Below, in pieces: positions 40,991-49,103 of a stretch of DNA of 64,000 nt. Made by a program: the position numbers and the translations under genes. The DNA is taken from contig CAZYAB010000007.1 of the NCBI GenBank assembly GCA_964645705.1, forward strand, positions 1 to 64,000. Direction: 5' to 3'. Source of the stretch: CAXGTL01 sp964645705. GTDB taxonomy: Archaea > Nanobdellota > Nanobdellia > Woesearchaeales > CAXGTL01. The number at the start of each line of letters is the position of its first letter. Position 1 is the stretch's first letter. The notes below the pieces were generated by a model, which was given only the letters and a program-made list of their open reading frames with translations, ran no database searches and was not told the origin of the DNA.

Positions 40991-41630
40991 TACCTAAACT
41001 TTTTAATTTTCTTATTAAGGTTTCATACCTTATTTTTATTTTTTTTGCTGTTGTGGTGATGTTGTGATTGTTTTCTTCCAGAGCTTTCATTAAATATCTT
41101 CTTTCGAACTCTTCTTCTGCTTCTTTTAATGTTAATTTTTTTGTTGGTATTTCATTTATAATCTCTTTTGAGAATTTAGGCACTTTTTCATATGCTTTTT
41201 GTAATGCTTCTTCTTTTATTACATCTTTGTATTCGTCTAATGCATCTTTTACTCGTGTACCTATGACCATTTTTTTGTAATGATCTGGGTTAAGAAGTTC
41301 TGATCTTAGTTTTTTTACATCTATGTTTAGTTCTTTTACAATTCTATGGATAGTCCTTCTGTCAACGTCTGTGAAATTAGCAACTTCTGATATGTTTCCA
41401 TAATGTGTTTCTATTAATTGAGAAAAAAACTGTTTTTTAAATATTCTTTTTGCTTGTTTAAATGGTATGGATGTGTCAACTGTGAAATTTATCAAGGGTT
41501 TTCCTAGCTTGTCTAATAATGTTTCATTTAATTCTTTTATTGATACTCCTATTAATTCTTTGGTTGCTTTTGCGACTTTTTCTTTGACTAGTTGTTTTTC
41601 TAAAGCTGATTCTTTGGATTTTTCTTTCAT
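40983..41630 (-). CDS. Fis-like DNA-binding regulator with two HTH segments
   Basis: 215 residues, cytosolic. The C-terminal 50 residues (EEEFERRYLMKALEENNHNI, then a TTTAKKIKIRYETLIRKL segment) closely resemble the Fis/NtrC-type C-terminal helix-turn-helix of sigma54 enhancer-binding proteins, and the middle (ISEVANFTDVDRRTIHRIVK) is a second Fis-like HTH. There is no AAA+ domain, and Archaea have no sigma54, so this must be a separately used DNA-binding protein. It is leaderless: TATA-like CTTATAAACC about 26 nt before the ATG. Immediately upstream lies the structured RNA candidate at 41670-41780. Targets unknown. Confidence 0.75.
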   Translation of the reverse strand: MKEKSKESALEKQLVKEKVAKATKELIGVSIKELNETLLDKLGKPLINFTVDTSIPFKQAKRIFKKQFFSQLIETHYGNISEVANFTDVDRRTIHRIVKELNIDVKKLRSELLNPDHYKKMVIGTRVKDALDEYKDVIKEEALQKAYEKVPKFSKEIINEIPTKKLTLKEAEEEFERRYLMKALEENNHNITTTAKKIKIRYETLIRKLKSLGIR

Positions 41631-41669
41631 ATATGATATTTTTGTCGCAGTGGTTTATAAGGGTTTTGG

Positions 41670-41780
41670 TATGTGCATGGCTCGTTCGCACTTTCCATGT
41701 GCATTACTGTTGCATGGAAAGTCCTGATAGTGTTATCATATAATGGGTGCTCACTGGCCTTAACAGGCGCCATGCACATA
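41670..41780 (-). ncRNA. Structured RNA candidate, copy A of a two-copy family
   Basis: A perfect 12-bp stem closes the element (41670-41681 with 41769-41780). Inside are three hairpins: CTTTCCATG/CATGGAAAG (41691-41699, 41713-41721), TGATA/TATCA (41725-41729, 41734-41738) and GCCT/AGGC (41757-41760, 41765-41768). Between the helices are conserved single-stranded segments. A second copy at 55195-55295 shares the layout and the segment TCGTTCGCA (41682-41690). Read on the minus strand, a TATA-like box lies about 25 nt before a plausible start (box near 41811-41822), and the element ends just before the promoter of the Fis-like gene. Strand is a best guess. No known family recognised. Confidence 0.7.
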
Positions 41781-41827
41781 CATGTTTTGGTTAGGTTTAT
41801 ATATAATTAATTCTTTATAAAATATAT

Positions 41828-42637
41828 ATGGCTAAGAAAAAGAAGAGGTCTAGAAAAAAGAAAAAAAAGAATGTCTTGTTTTCTATTGTTAAATATTGTT
41901 TGTGGTATCCTATTAAATATTTAGGTAAAGGTTTTATGTGGGTTTTTTATAAAATAAAGGATAGAAAAGAGAATGTTGTTCTTGATAAAAAAACAAAAGC
42001 ATTGATTGCTAAAAAGTATAAAACAAAAATTCTTGAAACAATTAAAGGTGATTATAAAGTTTTTTGGAAAAATCTTAAAAAGTCTGATTCATTGATTGGT
42101 ATTGTTATAGGTGCAAGAGGTTCTGGTAAGACAGCAGTTGCATTAAAATTATTAGAAGAATTAAAAGGTTCTAAGAAAAAGATGTTTGCTATGGGTTTTT
42201 CTAGTTTGCCAAGATGGATAAAAATTGTTGATGATATTCATAAGATTAAGAATAATTCGTATGTTGTAATAGATGAAGGCGGAATCTTGTTTTCATCTAG
42301 AAAGTCTATGACTAATGCTAATAGGTTATTGACTGATCTTTTGCTTATTGCTAGGCACAAGAACTTAACAATATTATTTATATCACAGAATTCATCTAAC
42401 CTAGATGTAAATACTTTGAGGCAAGCTGATTTTTTAATTTTGAAAAAGTCTTCTCTTTTGCAAAAGAACTTTGAAAGAAAAGTTATTGCAAAGACTTATG
42501 ATGATTATAGTTCTAAGTTTAAGTTGTATAAAGGTAATAAAGGTGCTTGTTTAGTTTATAGTGATGAGTTTATTGGTTTTATAGAAAATGGTTTGCCTAG
42601 TTTTTGGTCTGCTAAGGTTAGTAAAGGGTTTAGGTAG
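41828..42637 (+). CDS. Zot-like P-loop ATPase with basic N-terminus
   Basis: 269 residues. After a Lys/Arg-rich N-terminus and one possible membrane-proximal hydrophobic stretch (about 15-45), the protein has Walker A GARGSGKT (about 95-102), Walker B YVVIDEG (about 145-151) and a TILFISQNS sensor-like strand. The arrangement and the following KTYDDYSSKFKLYKGNKGA segment resemble Zot-domain ATPases of filamentous phages and archaeal mobile elements. It could drive DNA or virion export, but that is inference. TATA-like TTTATATATA lies about 25 nt upstream. It converges with the gene at 42642. Confidence 0.7.
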   Translation: MAKKKKRSRKKKKKNVLFSIVKYCLWYPIKYLGKGFMWVFYKIKDRKENVVLDKKTKALIAKKYKTKILETIKGDYKVFWKNLKKSDSLIGIVIGARGSGKTAVALKLLEELKGSKKKMFAMGFSSLPRWIKIVDDIHKIKNNSYVVIDEGGILFSSRKSMTNANRLLTDLLLIARHKNLTILFISQNSSNLDVNTLRQADFLILKKSSLLQKNFERKVIAKTYDDYSSKFKLYKGNKGACLVYSDEFIGFIENGLPSFWSAKVSKGFR

Positions 42638-42641
42638 AAAT

Positions 42642-43523
42642 TTAAAATATGATCTTAGTATAAAATTTAGAAAGAATGCCAACTTTGCCAGCACATCCTA
42701 ATTCATCATCTTCTCTAACACCTTGAGTTAGACCATCAGCAGCCGCATGTGCTTCTTTTTTTTTAATCTTTTTTATCTCCACCATGGCATAAAGTTCAGG
42801 ATGAATAGGTTCATTATCAAGTAATTTTTCCAACCTTTCAACTTCTTCAAAATCTTCAAATCTTCTTGCAATCTCCTGTGCTTGTAAATAATTATGAGCT
42901 TGTTCTTGTAATTTTATTACTTCATTATATTCTTGTATCTTGCTTTGGTGTACTTGACCTTGATTAATAATCTCTGATTTTAATTCATAAAGATGTAAAC
43001 GATATTCTAAAACATCACTCATAAAACCAAGATATTTATTAAGATCAAAATTTTCATATGGTAAGTGTTCTATTATTTTTTTTTCAAAATCAGCATATGC
43101 ATAATCCAAAACAATTTTTCTATTAGTCTCATCATCAAGATGTAATTTGCCAAATACTGCGGTCATTATATTTAACCTATAACTTATTGCGTGTTTATAA
43201 CATAATAATGCTATGTGCATGTTTCCTTTTTCTAATTCATCAATTGCTAATTGTCTATTACTCATTTCAATGATTAAATTGTCAGGATGATCAATAGGAC
43301 TTTTGAATTCTTTTTTGTGAACCAACATAATAGAATTATAATTTGCGTATCTATTTAATTTAGGATTAGTTCTAAACTGATCACCAATAATGTTTGGCAT
43401 TAAAACATATTCGAGGTGAAGGTATTCTCGTAAGAAATTTCTAAATCGTAATGTGATAACTTTTCCTTCTTCTAAATCAATTTTTTCCACTGTTCTTCTT
43501 AGCATGTTTTTTGTTAATGTCAT
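42642..43523 (-). CDS. Hypothetical protein with TPR-like helices
   Basis: 293 residues, no membrane segment. The middle (ELEKGNMHIALLCYKHAIS) looks like a TPR-type helical hairpin, followed by several other helices rich in Glu, Lys and Leu (KLQEQAHNYLQAQEIARRFE), and a Gly/Asp-containing C-terminal tail. Family not recognised. It converges with the Zot-like gene and is 36 nt downstream of a methyltransferase gene on its own strand, so the two may share a transcript. Function unknown. Confidence 0.6.
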   Translation of the reverse strand: MTLTKNMLRRTVEKIDLEEGKVITLRFRNFLREYLHLEYVLMPNIIGDQFRTNPKLNRYANYNSIMLVHKKEFKSPIDHPDNLIIEMSNRQLAIDELEKGNMHIALLCYKHAISYRLNIMTAVFGKLHLDDETNRKIVLDYAYADFEKKIIEHLPYENFDLNKYLGFMSDVLEYRLHLYELKSEIINQGQVHQSKIQEYNEVIKLQEQAHNYLQAQEIARRFEDFEEVERLEKLLDNEPIHPELYAMVEIKKIKKKEAHAAADGLTQGVREDDELGCAGKVGILSKFYTKIIF

Positions 43524-43559
43524 TTTATGATGTTTGTGATTGTGTTAGTTTATAAATAT

Positions 43560-44243
43560 TTATTTTCTGCAAACTACAATAATCCTCTGAGCTAAACTTG
43601 GTATTGGTTTTGCTAGTAATTTAGAATGAAATCCCTTTTTCCATGAGTTTGGATTAAAATATATTTCTGTACCAATTACACTTTCCACAGAGAACTTATT
43701 CCTGCTCAACACTTTTCTTAAAGTAGGCAAAGTAAAAAGTCTATAATGATTACCAAAATGCCATTTATTGCAAGGACCTAGTTGTAATGGATATAATCCC
43801 ACCAATAATCTAAGTCTTGACCCAAGTGAAGCTAAGTTTGGTGTAGATAGTATGACAATTCCATTTGGTTTGAGTATCCTATATATCTCGGTGAGAAGAA
43901 ATTCTGGGTTTGTTAAATGTTCTATTACTTGTAAACAAGTCACAATATTAAAATAATTATCAGGATATGATAAATGATTATTTAGATCTAATTTTTTCAT
44001 GCTAAAGCCTTGTTTTGATAATTCATTTACAATATTAACTGAAATATCAACACCATGAACTTGGTAGCCAAGATCTTTTGCTTTATCTAAAAGATAACCA
44101 TCTTTACAACCAAGATCTATATACTTCTTTCCCTCTAGGTTGTTATTGGCTTTGTTTTCTTTGTTTGTAATTTCTTTTATAATATCAAGTACAAGGTTTA
44201 GGCGATATAATTTTTCTTCTGAAATTTCGAAATTTTTAATCAT
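43560..44243 (-). CDS. Class I SAM-dependent methyltransferase (Methyltransf_23-like)
   Basis: 227 residues. Motif I YIDLGCKDGYLLDKA (about residues 45-60) has the acidic-Gly-x-Gly pattern with a GC-K-D-G variant; strand 2 ends VHGVDISVNI; then YFNIVTCLQVIEHL is the typical motif II/III of the UbiE/COQ5 group, and LKPNGIVILSTPNL the final strand. Members methylate small molecules such as quinones, sugars or lipids. The substrate is unknown. The start is divergent from the Nudix gene (43 nt apart) with shared TATA elements. Confidence 0.8.
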   Translation of the reverse strand: MIKNFEISEEKLYRLNLVLDIIKEITNKENKANNNLEGKKYIDLGCKDGYLLDKAKDLGYQVHGVDISVNIVNELSKQGFSMKKLDLNNHLSYPDNYFNIVTCLQVIEHLTNPEFLLTEIYRILKPNGIVILSTPNLASLGSRLRLLVGLYPLQLGPCNKWHFGNHYRLFTLPTLRKVLSRNKFSVESVIGTEIYFNPNSWKKGFHSKLLAKPIPSLAQRIIVVCRK

Positions 44244-44286
44244 TTTAGGTGGAAATCTTTTTATATATTAAAATCTTACCCTATAT

Positions 44287-44682
44287 ATGCCAAACATAGT
44301 AAAATGCTTGATAGTACATGATGATAAGTTTCTAATGGTTAAAAGAGCGTATCATGAAGTTAATCCTGGTAAATGGACATTTCCTGGCGGACATGTTGAA
44401 CAAGGAGAAACATATGAACAAGCTGCAATAAGAGAAGCAAAAGAAGAAACAGACCTAGACGTTGAAGTGGTTAAGCTTAATACTGAATGGTCATTTCCTA
44501 GCAAAACTCAGCCGGGAGGTATTGTTGTTGGTAAGTCTTTTTTATGTAAATTAAAGTCTGGTTCTATAAAACTTAGTAATGAGCTTGAAAAACATCAATG
44601 GATTGATATAAATACTTCTTTAGATGATATAGAGTGGAACTGGGTCAGGAAGGAGTTGATGGCTTTTAAGGGGAATTTCTAA
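44287..44682 (+). CDS. Nudix hydrolase
   Basis: 131 residues. The Nudix box GGHVEQGETYEQAAIREAKEETDLDV fits the G-x5-E-x7-R-E-x2-E-E-x-x pattern, giving the metal-binding Glu cluster. These enzymes hydrolyse nucleoside diphosphate derivatives; the precise substrate is unknown. It is leaderless or nearly so, starting within 20 nt of a TATA-like CTATATATG. It begins a short plus-strand run with the GNAT and nucleotidyltransferase genes. Confidence 0.85.
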   Translation: MPNIVKCLIVHDDKFLMVKRAYHEVNPGKWTFPGGHVEQGETYEQAAIREAKEETDLDVEVVKLNTEWSFPSKTQPGGIVVGKSFLCKLKSGSIKLSNELEKHQWIDINTSLDDIEWNWVRKELMAFKGNF

Positions 44683-44717
44683 TTAAGTTTATATATTAGT
44701 TTTGTATAAGTGTTTGT

Positions 44718-45236
44718 ATGATAATCAAAACAAAAGGATTTGTGTTAAGGCCACCAAAATTAAGTGATGCTAGAAATATTTATGAATATCAACAGGAAAA
44801 AGAGGTGAAAAAGAATTTTATGGCTGTGCCAAAAAATATTAATGAAGCTAAAAAGGAAATTAGAGCTTACTTAAAAAGTAAATTTAAAAAAGGAATTATT
44901 AAAGAACATTTTGTTATAGAAGTAAATGGGAAAGTTGTTGGGGAAATTGGTTTTAGAGCAAAAGACCCCTATAATCAAACAAAGGCCAAAATTACTTATT
45001 GGATTGCTAAGAAAGTAAGAGGAAAAGGAATAACAACAAAAGCTTTGAAATTAGTAACAAATTATGCTTTTAAAAAATACAAAATAAAAAGAATGATTGG
45101 TGTATGCAGAACATTTAACAAAGGTTCAGCAAGAATACTTGAAAAAGCAGGATATAAATTAGAAGGTATACTTAAGAAAGATGCTTATAAGAATGGCAAA
45201 CATTATGATAATATGGTGTGGGCAAAGGTAAGATGA
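44718..45236 (+). CDS. GNAT acetyltransferase (RimJ/RimL-like)
   Basis: 172 residues starting MIIKTKGFVLRPPKLSD. Acetyl-CoA binding is indicated by the K-K-V-R-G-K-G-I-T segment after strand 4 and by the C-terminal RTFNKGSARILEKAGYKLEG, typical of RimJ/RimL-type N-terminal acetyltransferases. The substrate may be a ribosomal protein N-terminus or a small molecule. The stop overlaps the next gene's start, so they are translated together. Confidence 0.85.
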   Translation: MIIKTKGFVLRPPKLSDARNIYEYQQEKEVKKNFMAVPKNINEAKKEIRAYLKSKFKKGIIKEHFVIEVNGKVVGEIGFRAKDPYNQTKAKITYWIAKKVRGKGITTKALKLVTNYAFKKYKIKRMIGVCRTFNKGSARILEKAGYKLEGILKKDAYKNGKHYDNMVWAKVR

Positions 45237-45925
45237 AAAAAGAAAAAGAAATAATCAAATTCCTAAAAAAAAGATACAATGCAAAAGCAATAGTTATAAC
45301 AGGTTCAAGAGCATATGGTGACTATAAACCCAATAGTGATTGGGATATTTATGTATTTACTGACAAAAAATACAGAAAGGAAACAGATGATGAATTTTAT
45401 GCATCATTTCCAGATTCATTAAAAGGCGAGAATTTAGATTTATATAAGCACTATCTCGGTAGAAAGGAGTATCCTGATAAGATGTATAGAAATTTTAGGT
45501 ATAGTAAAATTGTTTTAGATACTAAAAATGGTTTTGCAAAGAAATTAAAGAAAAGATCACAAAAAATATATAGCAAGAAACCTAAGAAATGGACAAAAAC
45601 ATATGCACAAGGAAGAGTGTATAAAGCAGAGAGATACATGAAAAAATTCATAGATAATTATGATGATAAGAAGTTTGGTGAATTGTATTTAAGATTTTGC
45701 TGGCATTATACAGAGAATGTTATTGATTGGTGGTTTGGTATAAGACAAGAACATAAACTAAGACCTCAACAAACTTTTCCTTATATCAAGAAAAAAGATC
45801 CCAAATTTTACAGACAATTAAAAAGAGTGTTTGATGAAACTAATTACAAAGTTAAGATAGATGCTTTTAAGAAAATGCATAAGTTATTGTTTGAGAGCAG
45901 AAAGTTTAGGAAATTGGTTAATTAA
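45233..45925 (+). CDS. Nucleotidyltransferase-domain protein
   Basis: Start at ATG 45233, overlapping the previous stop (ATGA). About 230 residues. GSRAYGDYKPNSDWDIYVF is the pol-beta-type nucleotidyltransferase motif GSR-x-x-G-x-x-x-x-x-SD-x-D. The rest has no clear domain; it contains an EYPDKMYRNFRYSKIVLD stretch and many aromatic residues. It could be an antibiotic- or tRNA-nucleotidyltransferase or a minimal nucleotidyltransferase (MNT). It follows the acetyltransferase in the operon. Conserved acidic residues support catalysis; substrate unknown. Confidence 0.75.
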   Translation: MKKEKEIIKFLKKRYNAKAIVITGSRAYGDYKPNSDWDIYVFTDKKYRKETDDEFYASFPDSLKGENLDLYKHYLGRKEYPDKMYRNFRYSKIVLDTKNGFAKKLKKRSQKIYSKKPKKWTKTYAQGRVYKAERYMKKFIDNYDDKKFGELYLRFCWHYTENVIDWWFGIRQEHKLRPQQTFPYIKKKDPKFYRQLKRVFDETNYKVKIDAFKKMHKLLFESRKFRKLVN

Positions 45926-46865
45926 TCCTCTTCTCCAACCTTTTCCTCATCAACTTTAGAATCTTTTTATATCTTTTTTTATCAAAACCAGTTTTTTCTT
46001 TATGATAATTTTTTATTTTCCACAAAATATACAAATAATCAGTAAGCATGTGAAACACTTGCCATGCAAACACTCTTTGCCTCAAAGTTTTATCAGGATT
46101 ATATTTTAGATAAGTGTTAAGATAATATTCAAATCTTTTACCTTCTAAATTAATAAACCAAGGCATGCACCTATAACCATAATAAAATAATAATGAAACA
46201 TCTCTTGCATTGTCACCATAACCCATATATTCCCAGTCAATATATCTTACTTTACCTTTATGAAATAATATATTGTCAACACAAGGGTCATAATGTATTA
46301 ATGAGAATCTTTTCATACAAGTAAAATATTGATCTTTGTCTTTTATGTATTTCTTTATTATTGGTAATGCTTTTTTAGCTGTTTTATCATTCAATACAGA
46401 TTTAAAATCATTGATTTCTTCTAATAATTCTTTGTACAAACTTATTTTTTTATCTTTGCTATACAATCCGCATTTGTTTGATTTATGTTTGTGTAATTTA
46501 GCTAATGCTTTGGCATGTATTCTTAAATGTTTTTTTGTCCATCTTTTAACTTGTTTGCCTTTAACATATGTTAACACAGAATAATTGTGTGGAATGATTT
46601 TCTTAGAACCATCATAAAATATTGGTTTTGGTCCATATCCTTTTGGTAATTTCTTAAGAAAATCAAATTCTCTTTTAACATTTTTTTGGCATTTTTTTCT
46701 CATGCCAATTCTAAATGTTATCTTTTTTTTATTAACAATAGCTAGCATGCTAAGATTATTCTCACCAACACCTAATTTAGAAACTTTGATAGATTTTATT
46801 TGTTTAAAACCTAGTTTATTCTTATTCTTTTTAATTGATTTTAGGATTAGTGGTTTGCATTTCAT
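45918..46865 (-). CDS. Aminoglycoside phosphotransferase/choline kinase-like protein
   Basis: 315 residues. The kinase-like core has a Brenner-type motif SLIHYDPCVDNILFHKGK (H-x-D-x-x-x-x-N) followed by VRYIDWEYMGYGDNARD (the DFG-equivalent IDWE). These families phosphorylate small alcohols (choline, aminoglycosides, homoserine). The start overlaps the RelE-like toxin gene stop by 4 nt, which makes a shared transcript with the toxin-antitoxin pair likely. Substrate unknown. It converges with the nucleotidyltransferase gene by 8 nt. Confidence 0.75.
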   Translation of the reverse strand: MKCKPLILKSIKKNKNKLGFKQIKSIKVSKLGVGENNLSMLAIVNKKKITFRIGMRKKCQKNVKREFDFLKKLPKGYGPKPIFYDGSKKIIPHNYSVLTYVKGKQVKRWTKKHLRIHAKALAKLHKHKSNKCGLYSKDKKISLYKELLEEINDFKSVLNDKTAKKALPIIKKYIKDKDQYFTCMKRFSLIHYDPCVDNILFHKGKVRYIDWEYMGYGDNARDVSLLFYYGYRCMPWFINLEGKRFEYYLNTYLKYNPDKTLRQRVFAWQVFHMLTDYLYILWKIKNYHKEKTGFDKKRYKKILKLMRKRLEKRIN

Positions 46866-47110
46866 TGTTCATCTTTATGATATAAGTTTAAAAATATTAT
46901 TTTATTTTCTTCCTTAATATATGCATATGATAATCTATAAGGTTTAATATAAAGTTCTCTTGTGCCTTTCCTTGCATGCCTCATTGTCTTTCCTATTTCC
47001 GGATTCTCAATTATTTTCTTAATTTGCTTTTTAATCTTTAATTTAACTAAAGCATGTTTTATCTTATTAACTTTTTTTTCAAATAAAGGTTCAAAATCAG
47101 TAATTACCAT
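46862..47110 (-). CDS. RelE/ParE-family toxin
   Basis: 82 residues starting MVITDFEPLFEKKVNKIKHA; the second half, TRELYIKPYRLSYAYIKEENKI, then FLNLYHKDEQ, has the RelE-type strand pattern. The start overlaps the AbrB-type antitoxin stop by 7 nt, the usual toxin-antitoxin order (antitoxin first). RelE toxins cleave ribosome-bound mRNA; whether this copy is active cannot be said. Second gene of the operon, followed by the kinase-like gene. Confidence 0.75.
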   Translation of the reverse strand: MVITDFEPLFEKKVNKIKHALVKLKIKKQIKKIIENPEIGKTMRHARKGTRELYIKPYRLSYAYIKEENKIIFLNLYHKDEQ

Positions 47111-47370
47111 TTTTCAAGTTCTTTTAAGAAATCTTTACTATCCATACTAATAAATTCACCTTTTTCATATCTTTTCCAAGCTTCTTCTGTCCTTCTTGCA
47201 AATTCTAGATCATCTTTTAGATTTTCATCTAATTTGTTTGCTTTTTTAAGAACAAAGTGATCATTATCATGTATAATTAGTAATTTATCACCTTCATGAA
47301 TATCTTTTCTCATTTCAGATGGTATTACGATCTGTCCTTTTGAACTCATTTTTGTTATAGCAATGTCCAT
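47104..47370 (-). CDS. AbrB/MazE-type antitoxin
   Basis: Start at ATG 47370 (MDIAITKMSSKGQIVIPSEM), just after the AGGTGAT ribosome-binding site; the GTG at 47379 overlaps that site. The N-terminal 45 residues are a swapped-hairpin AbrB fold (KMSSKGQIVIPSEMRKDI, GDKLLII), and the tail is charged. The promoter has a palindrome (47383-47398), so autoregulation is likely. It is paired with the RelE-like toxin at 46862, so it should bind toxin and DNA. Confidence 0.8.
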   Translation of the reverse strand: MDIAITKMSSKGQIVIPSEMRKDIHEGDKLLIIHDNDHFVLKKANKLDENLKDDLEFARRTEEAWKRYEKGEFISMDSKDFLKELEKW

Positions 47371-47382
47371 TTGTATCACCTA

Positions 47383-47398
47383 GTAAGATGTATCTTAC
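47383..47398 (-). promoter_or_regulatory. Palindromic operator of the toxin-antitoxin operon
   Basis: GTAAGAT at 47383-47389 and ATCTTAC at 47392-47398 are exact inverted copies with two bases between. The site lies between a TATA-like TTTATATAG (47403-47411) and the start codon, the usual place for AbrB-type autorepression. Confidence 0.6.
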
Positions 47399-47421
47399 CT
47401 AACTATATAAATGTTTCGGTT

Positions 47422-47847
47422 TTATCTCAACTTCTTCCCCAAAACAGCAGTATCTTTGCAATATTTATATCCTAGTTTTTGATAAATCTTGAATGCAAGT
47501 GCATTTTTTGCAGCTATTATCCAGATCTTTTTACTTTTACAAACTTTTTCTGCTTTTTTAATCAAAGCTTTACCAATGCCTTTGCCTTGGTATTTAGAAT
47601 CAACAACCAATTCTTCTATACAAGTGACTTTGCCAATATTATAATATTCATATCTTAAGAGTATAAACCCAATAACTTTTCCACCTACAACAGCAACAAA
47701 CATTTCACCTACTTTAAGACAATGTTTAATAGATTTAACTGCAGCTTTTATTGTCCATTTTTCTTTGTATGGTGGTTTACCATACTCATTTTTCATTAAT
47801 TCAGCAATTCTTTTGTGATCTTTTTTAGTTGCTTTGCGTATTTTCAT
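47422..47847 (-). CDS. GNAT acetyltransferase
   Basis: 141 residues. Typical GNAT strands: VIGFILLRYEYYNIGKVTCIEELVVDSKYQGKGIGKALI contains the acetyl-CoA-binding QGKGIG motif, followed by NALAFKIYQKLGYK. The substrate is unknown. It overlaps the MFS gene upstream by 4 nt (ATGA), so both are probably in one transcript. Confidence 0.85.
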   Translation of the reverse strand: MKIRKATKKDHKRIAELMKNEYGKPPYKEKWTIKAAVKSIKHCLKVGEMFVAVVGGKVIGFILLRYEYYNIGKVTCIEELVVDSKYQGKGIGKALIKKAEKVCKSKKIWIIAAKNALAFKIYQKLGYKYCKDTAVLGKKLR

Positions 47848-49049
47848 TTTTTTTCCTCCCTCATACTCAAAAATATCAATATACTTGGAATAATAACCAA
47901 AGCACCAATTCCAATAGTATTCTGACCACCAATCAAATCAACAACATATCCTGAAATACCAATACCCAATATAAGAGCAGCATTTTCAAACATTGATTTA
48001 TACGAAATTATCGAAGCCCTGTGCGAAGAAGGTATCAAAGAATTATACCATTTCTCTTCTGCAGGAATGTACAGATCATCTGTAAATATTATTAATATAG
48101 CTAAGAGTGCAGCTAAAAAAGGATTTGTCACAAATAATGCCAAAACATAGATAACAAGTACTGCAAATAACAAAAGAGCAAAATAATATTTTTTATTCTT
48201 AAATTTCTTCATCAACTTAATGCTATAAAGCGCAATCACAATACCAAGTAAAGCAGGAATTATTTCTATTATCCCCCAAAAATTAAGAGGAATCCCTACT
48301 TGAAACTTAAAATCTTGTATTGCTGATGATTCTGCAAAAAAACCAGCTAAATTAGCAAAAAAAGTAATCCATGTCAATTTATATATAACAGGATTCTTTT
48401 TAACAAATTTTACAGCAAACTTAATTTTTTTAATAGTTGTTTGCACACTTTCCATTATTACTTGTTTTCTTTTAACAAATTTCTCTCTACCAAATATCAA
48501 TATAATAATAGCAAGAACAAATGTTAAACCTGCTCTGACATACCAAAGAAAAGTATTGTTTGTAAACGAAAGAAATAATGTAGACAATAAACCTGCACAT
48601 ACAAAACCTGCATTATAAAAACTTCTACTTTTTGAAAAATAAGAGTCAAGTAAATGTTTTTTTCTATCATAGATTAATGTATCAACAGCCCATGCTTGAT
48701 CAGCACCAGATGCTAATGTGGTTGATATGCCCCATAATCCAAGTAATATAAATATTTGCCAAAACGAATTTGATAATGCTATTAAGAATATAATTATTGA
48801 ATCTGCTACTAAACTTATTACTATGGAAATCTTTCTACCAAATGTATCTGCAATTGAACCTGTTATTAATTCAAATGCTATTGTCATCAATGAACAGAAA
48901 GCAATTGCTAATGATGATTGAAAATATGTAATGCTTTTTTCTTGTGTATAGAATATAAATAGTGTTATTGTTGTTATAAAAAATAGACCTCTAAAGAATT
49001 TGTATAAATAGAATAACCATAAGTTGGAACTTGTCTCTTTTTGTTTCAT
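47844..49049 (-). CDS. MFS transporter
   Basis: 401 residues with about twelve hydrophobic helices; motif A is GSIADTFGRKISIVISLV and the second-half cognate is also present. MFS efflux type. The transporter is divergently transcribed from another MFS gene at 49104 with about 54 nt between, and overlaps a GNAT gene downstream. Substrate cannot be inferred. Confidence 0.85.
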   Translation of the reverse strand: MKQKETSSNLWLFYLYKFFRGLFFITTITLFIFYTQEKSITYFQSSLAIAFCSLMTIAFELITGSIADTFGRKISIVISLVADSIIIFLIALSNSFWQIFILLGLWGISTTLASGADQAWAVDTLIYDRKKHLLDSYFSKSRSFYNAGFVCAGLLSTLFLSFTNNTFLWYVRAGLTFVLAIIILIFGREKFVKRKQVIMESVQTTIKKIKFAVKFVKKNPVIYKLTWITFFANLAGFFAESSAIQDFKFQVGIPLNFWGIIEIIPALLGIVIALYSIKLMKKFKNKKYYFALLLFAVLVIYVLALFVTNPFLAALLAILIIFTDDLYIPAEEKWYNSLIPSSHRASIISYKSMFENAALILGIGISGYVVDLIGGQNTIGIGALVIIPSILIFLSMREEKK

Positions 49050-49103
49050 ATATCATAATATTACAGAAACACTTATATAAAGTTTTTCATAAAATTAATA
49101 TAT

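Noticed and set aside
41670..41780. Known RNAs (tRNA, TPP or other riboswitch, hammerhead) for the two-copy element
   Set aside because: The acceptor, D- and T-arm patterns of tRNA are absent, the TPP core sequences are missing, and CTGATAG does not fit the hammerhead CTGATGA core. From memory only; an Rfam search was not possible.
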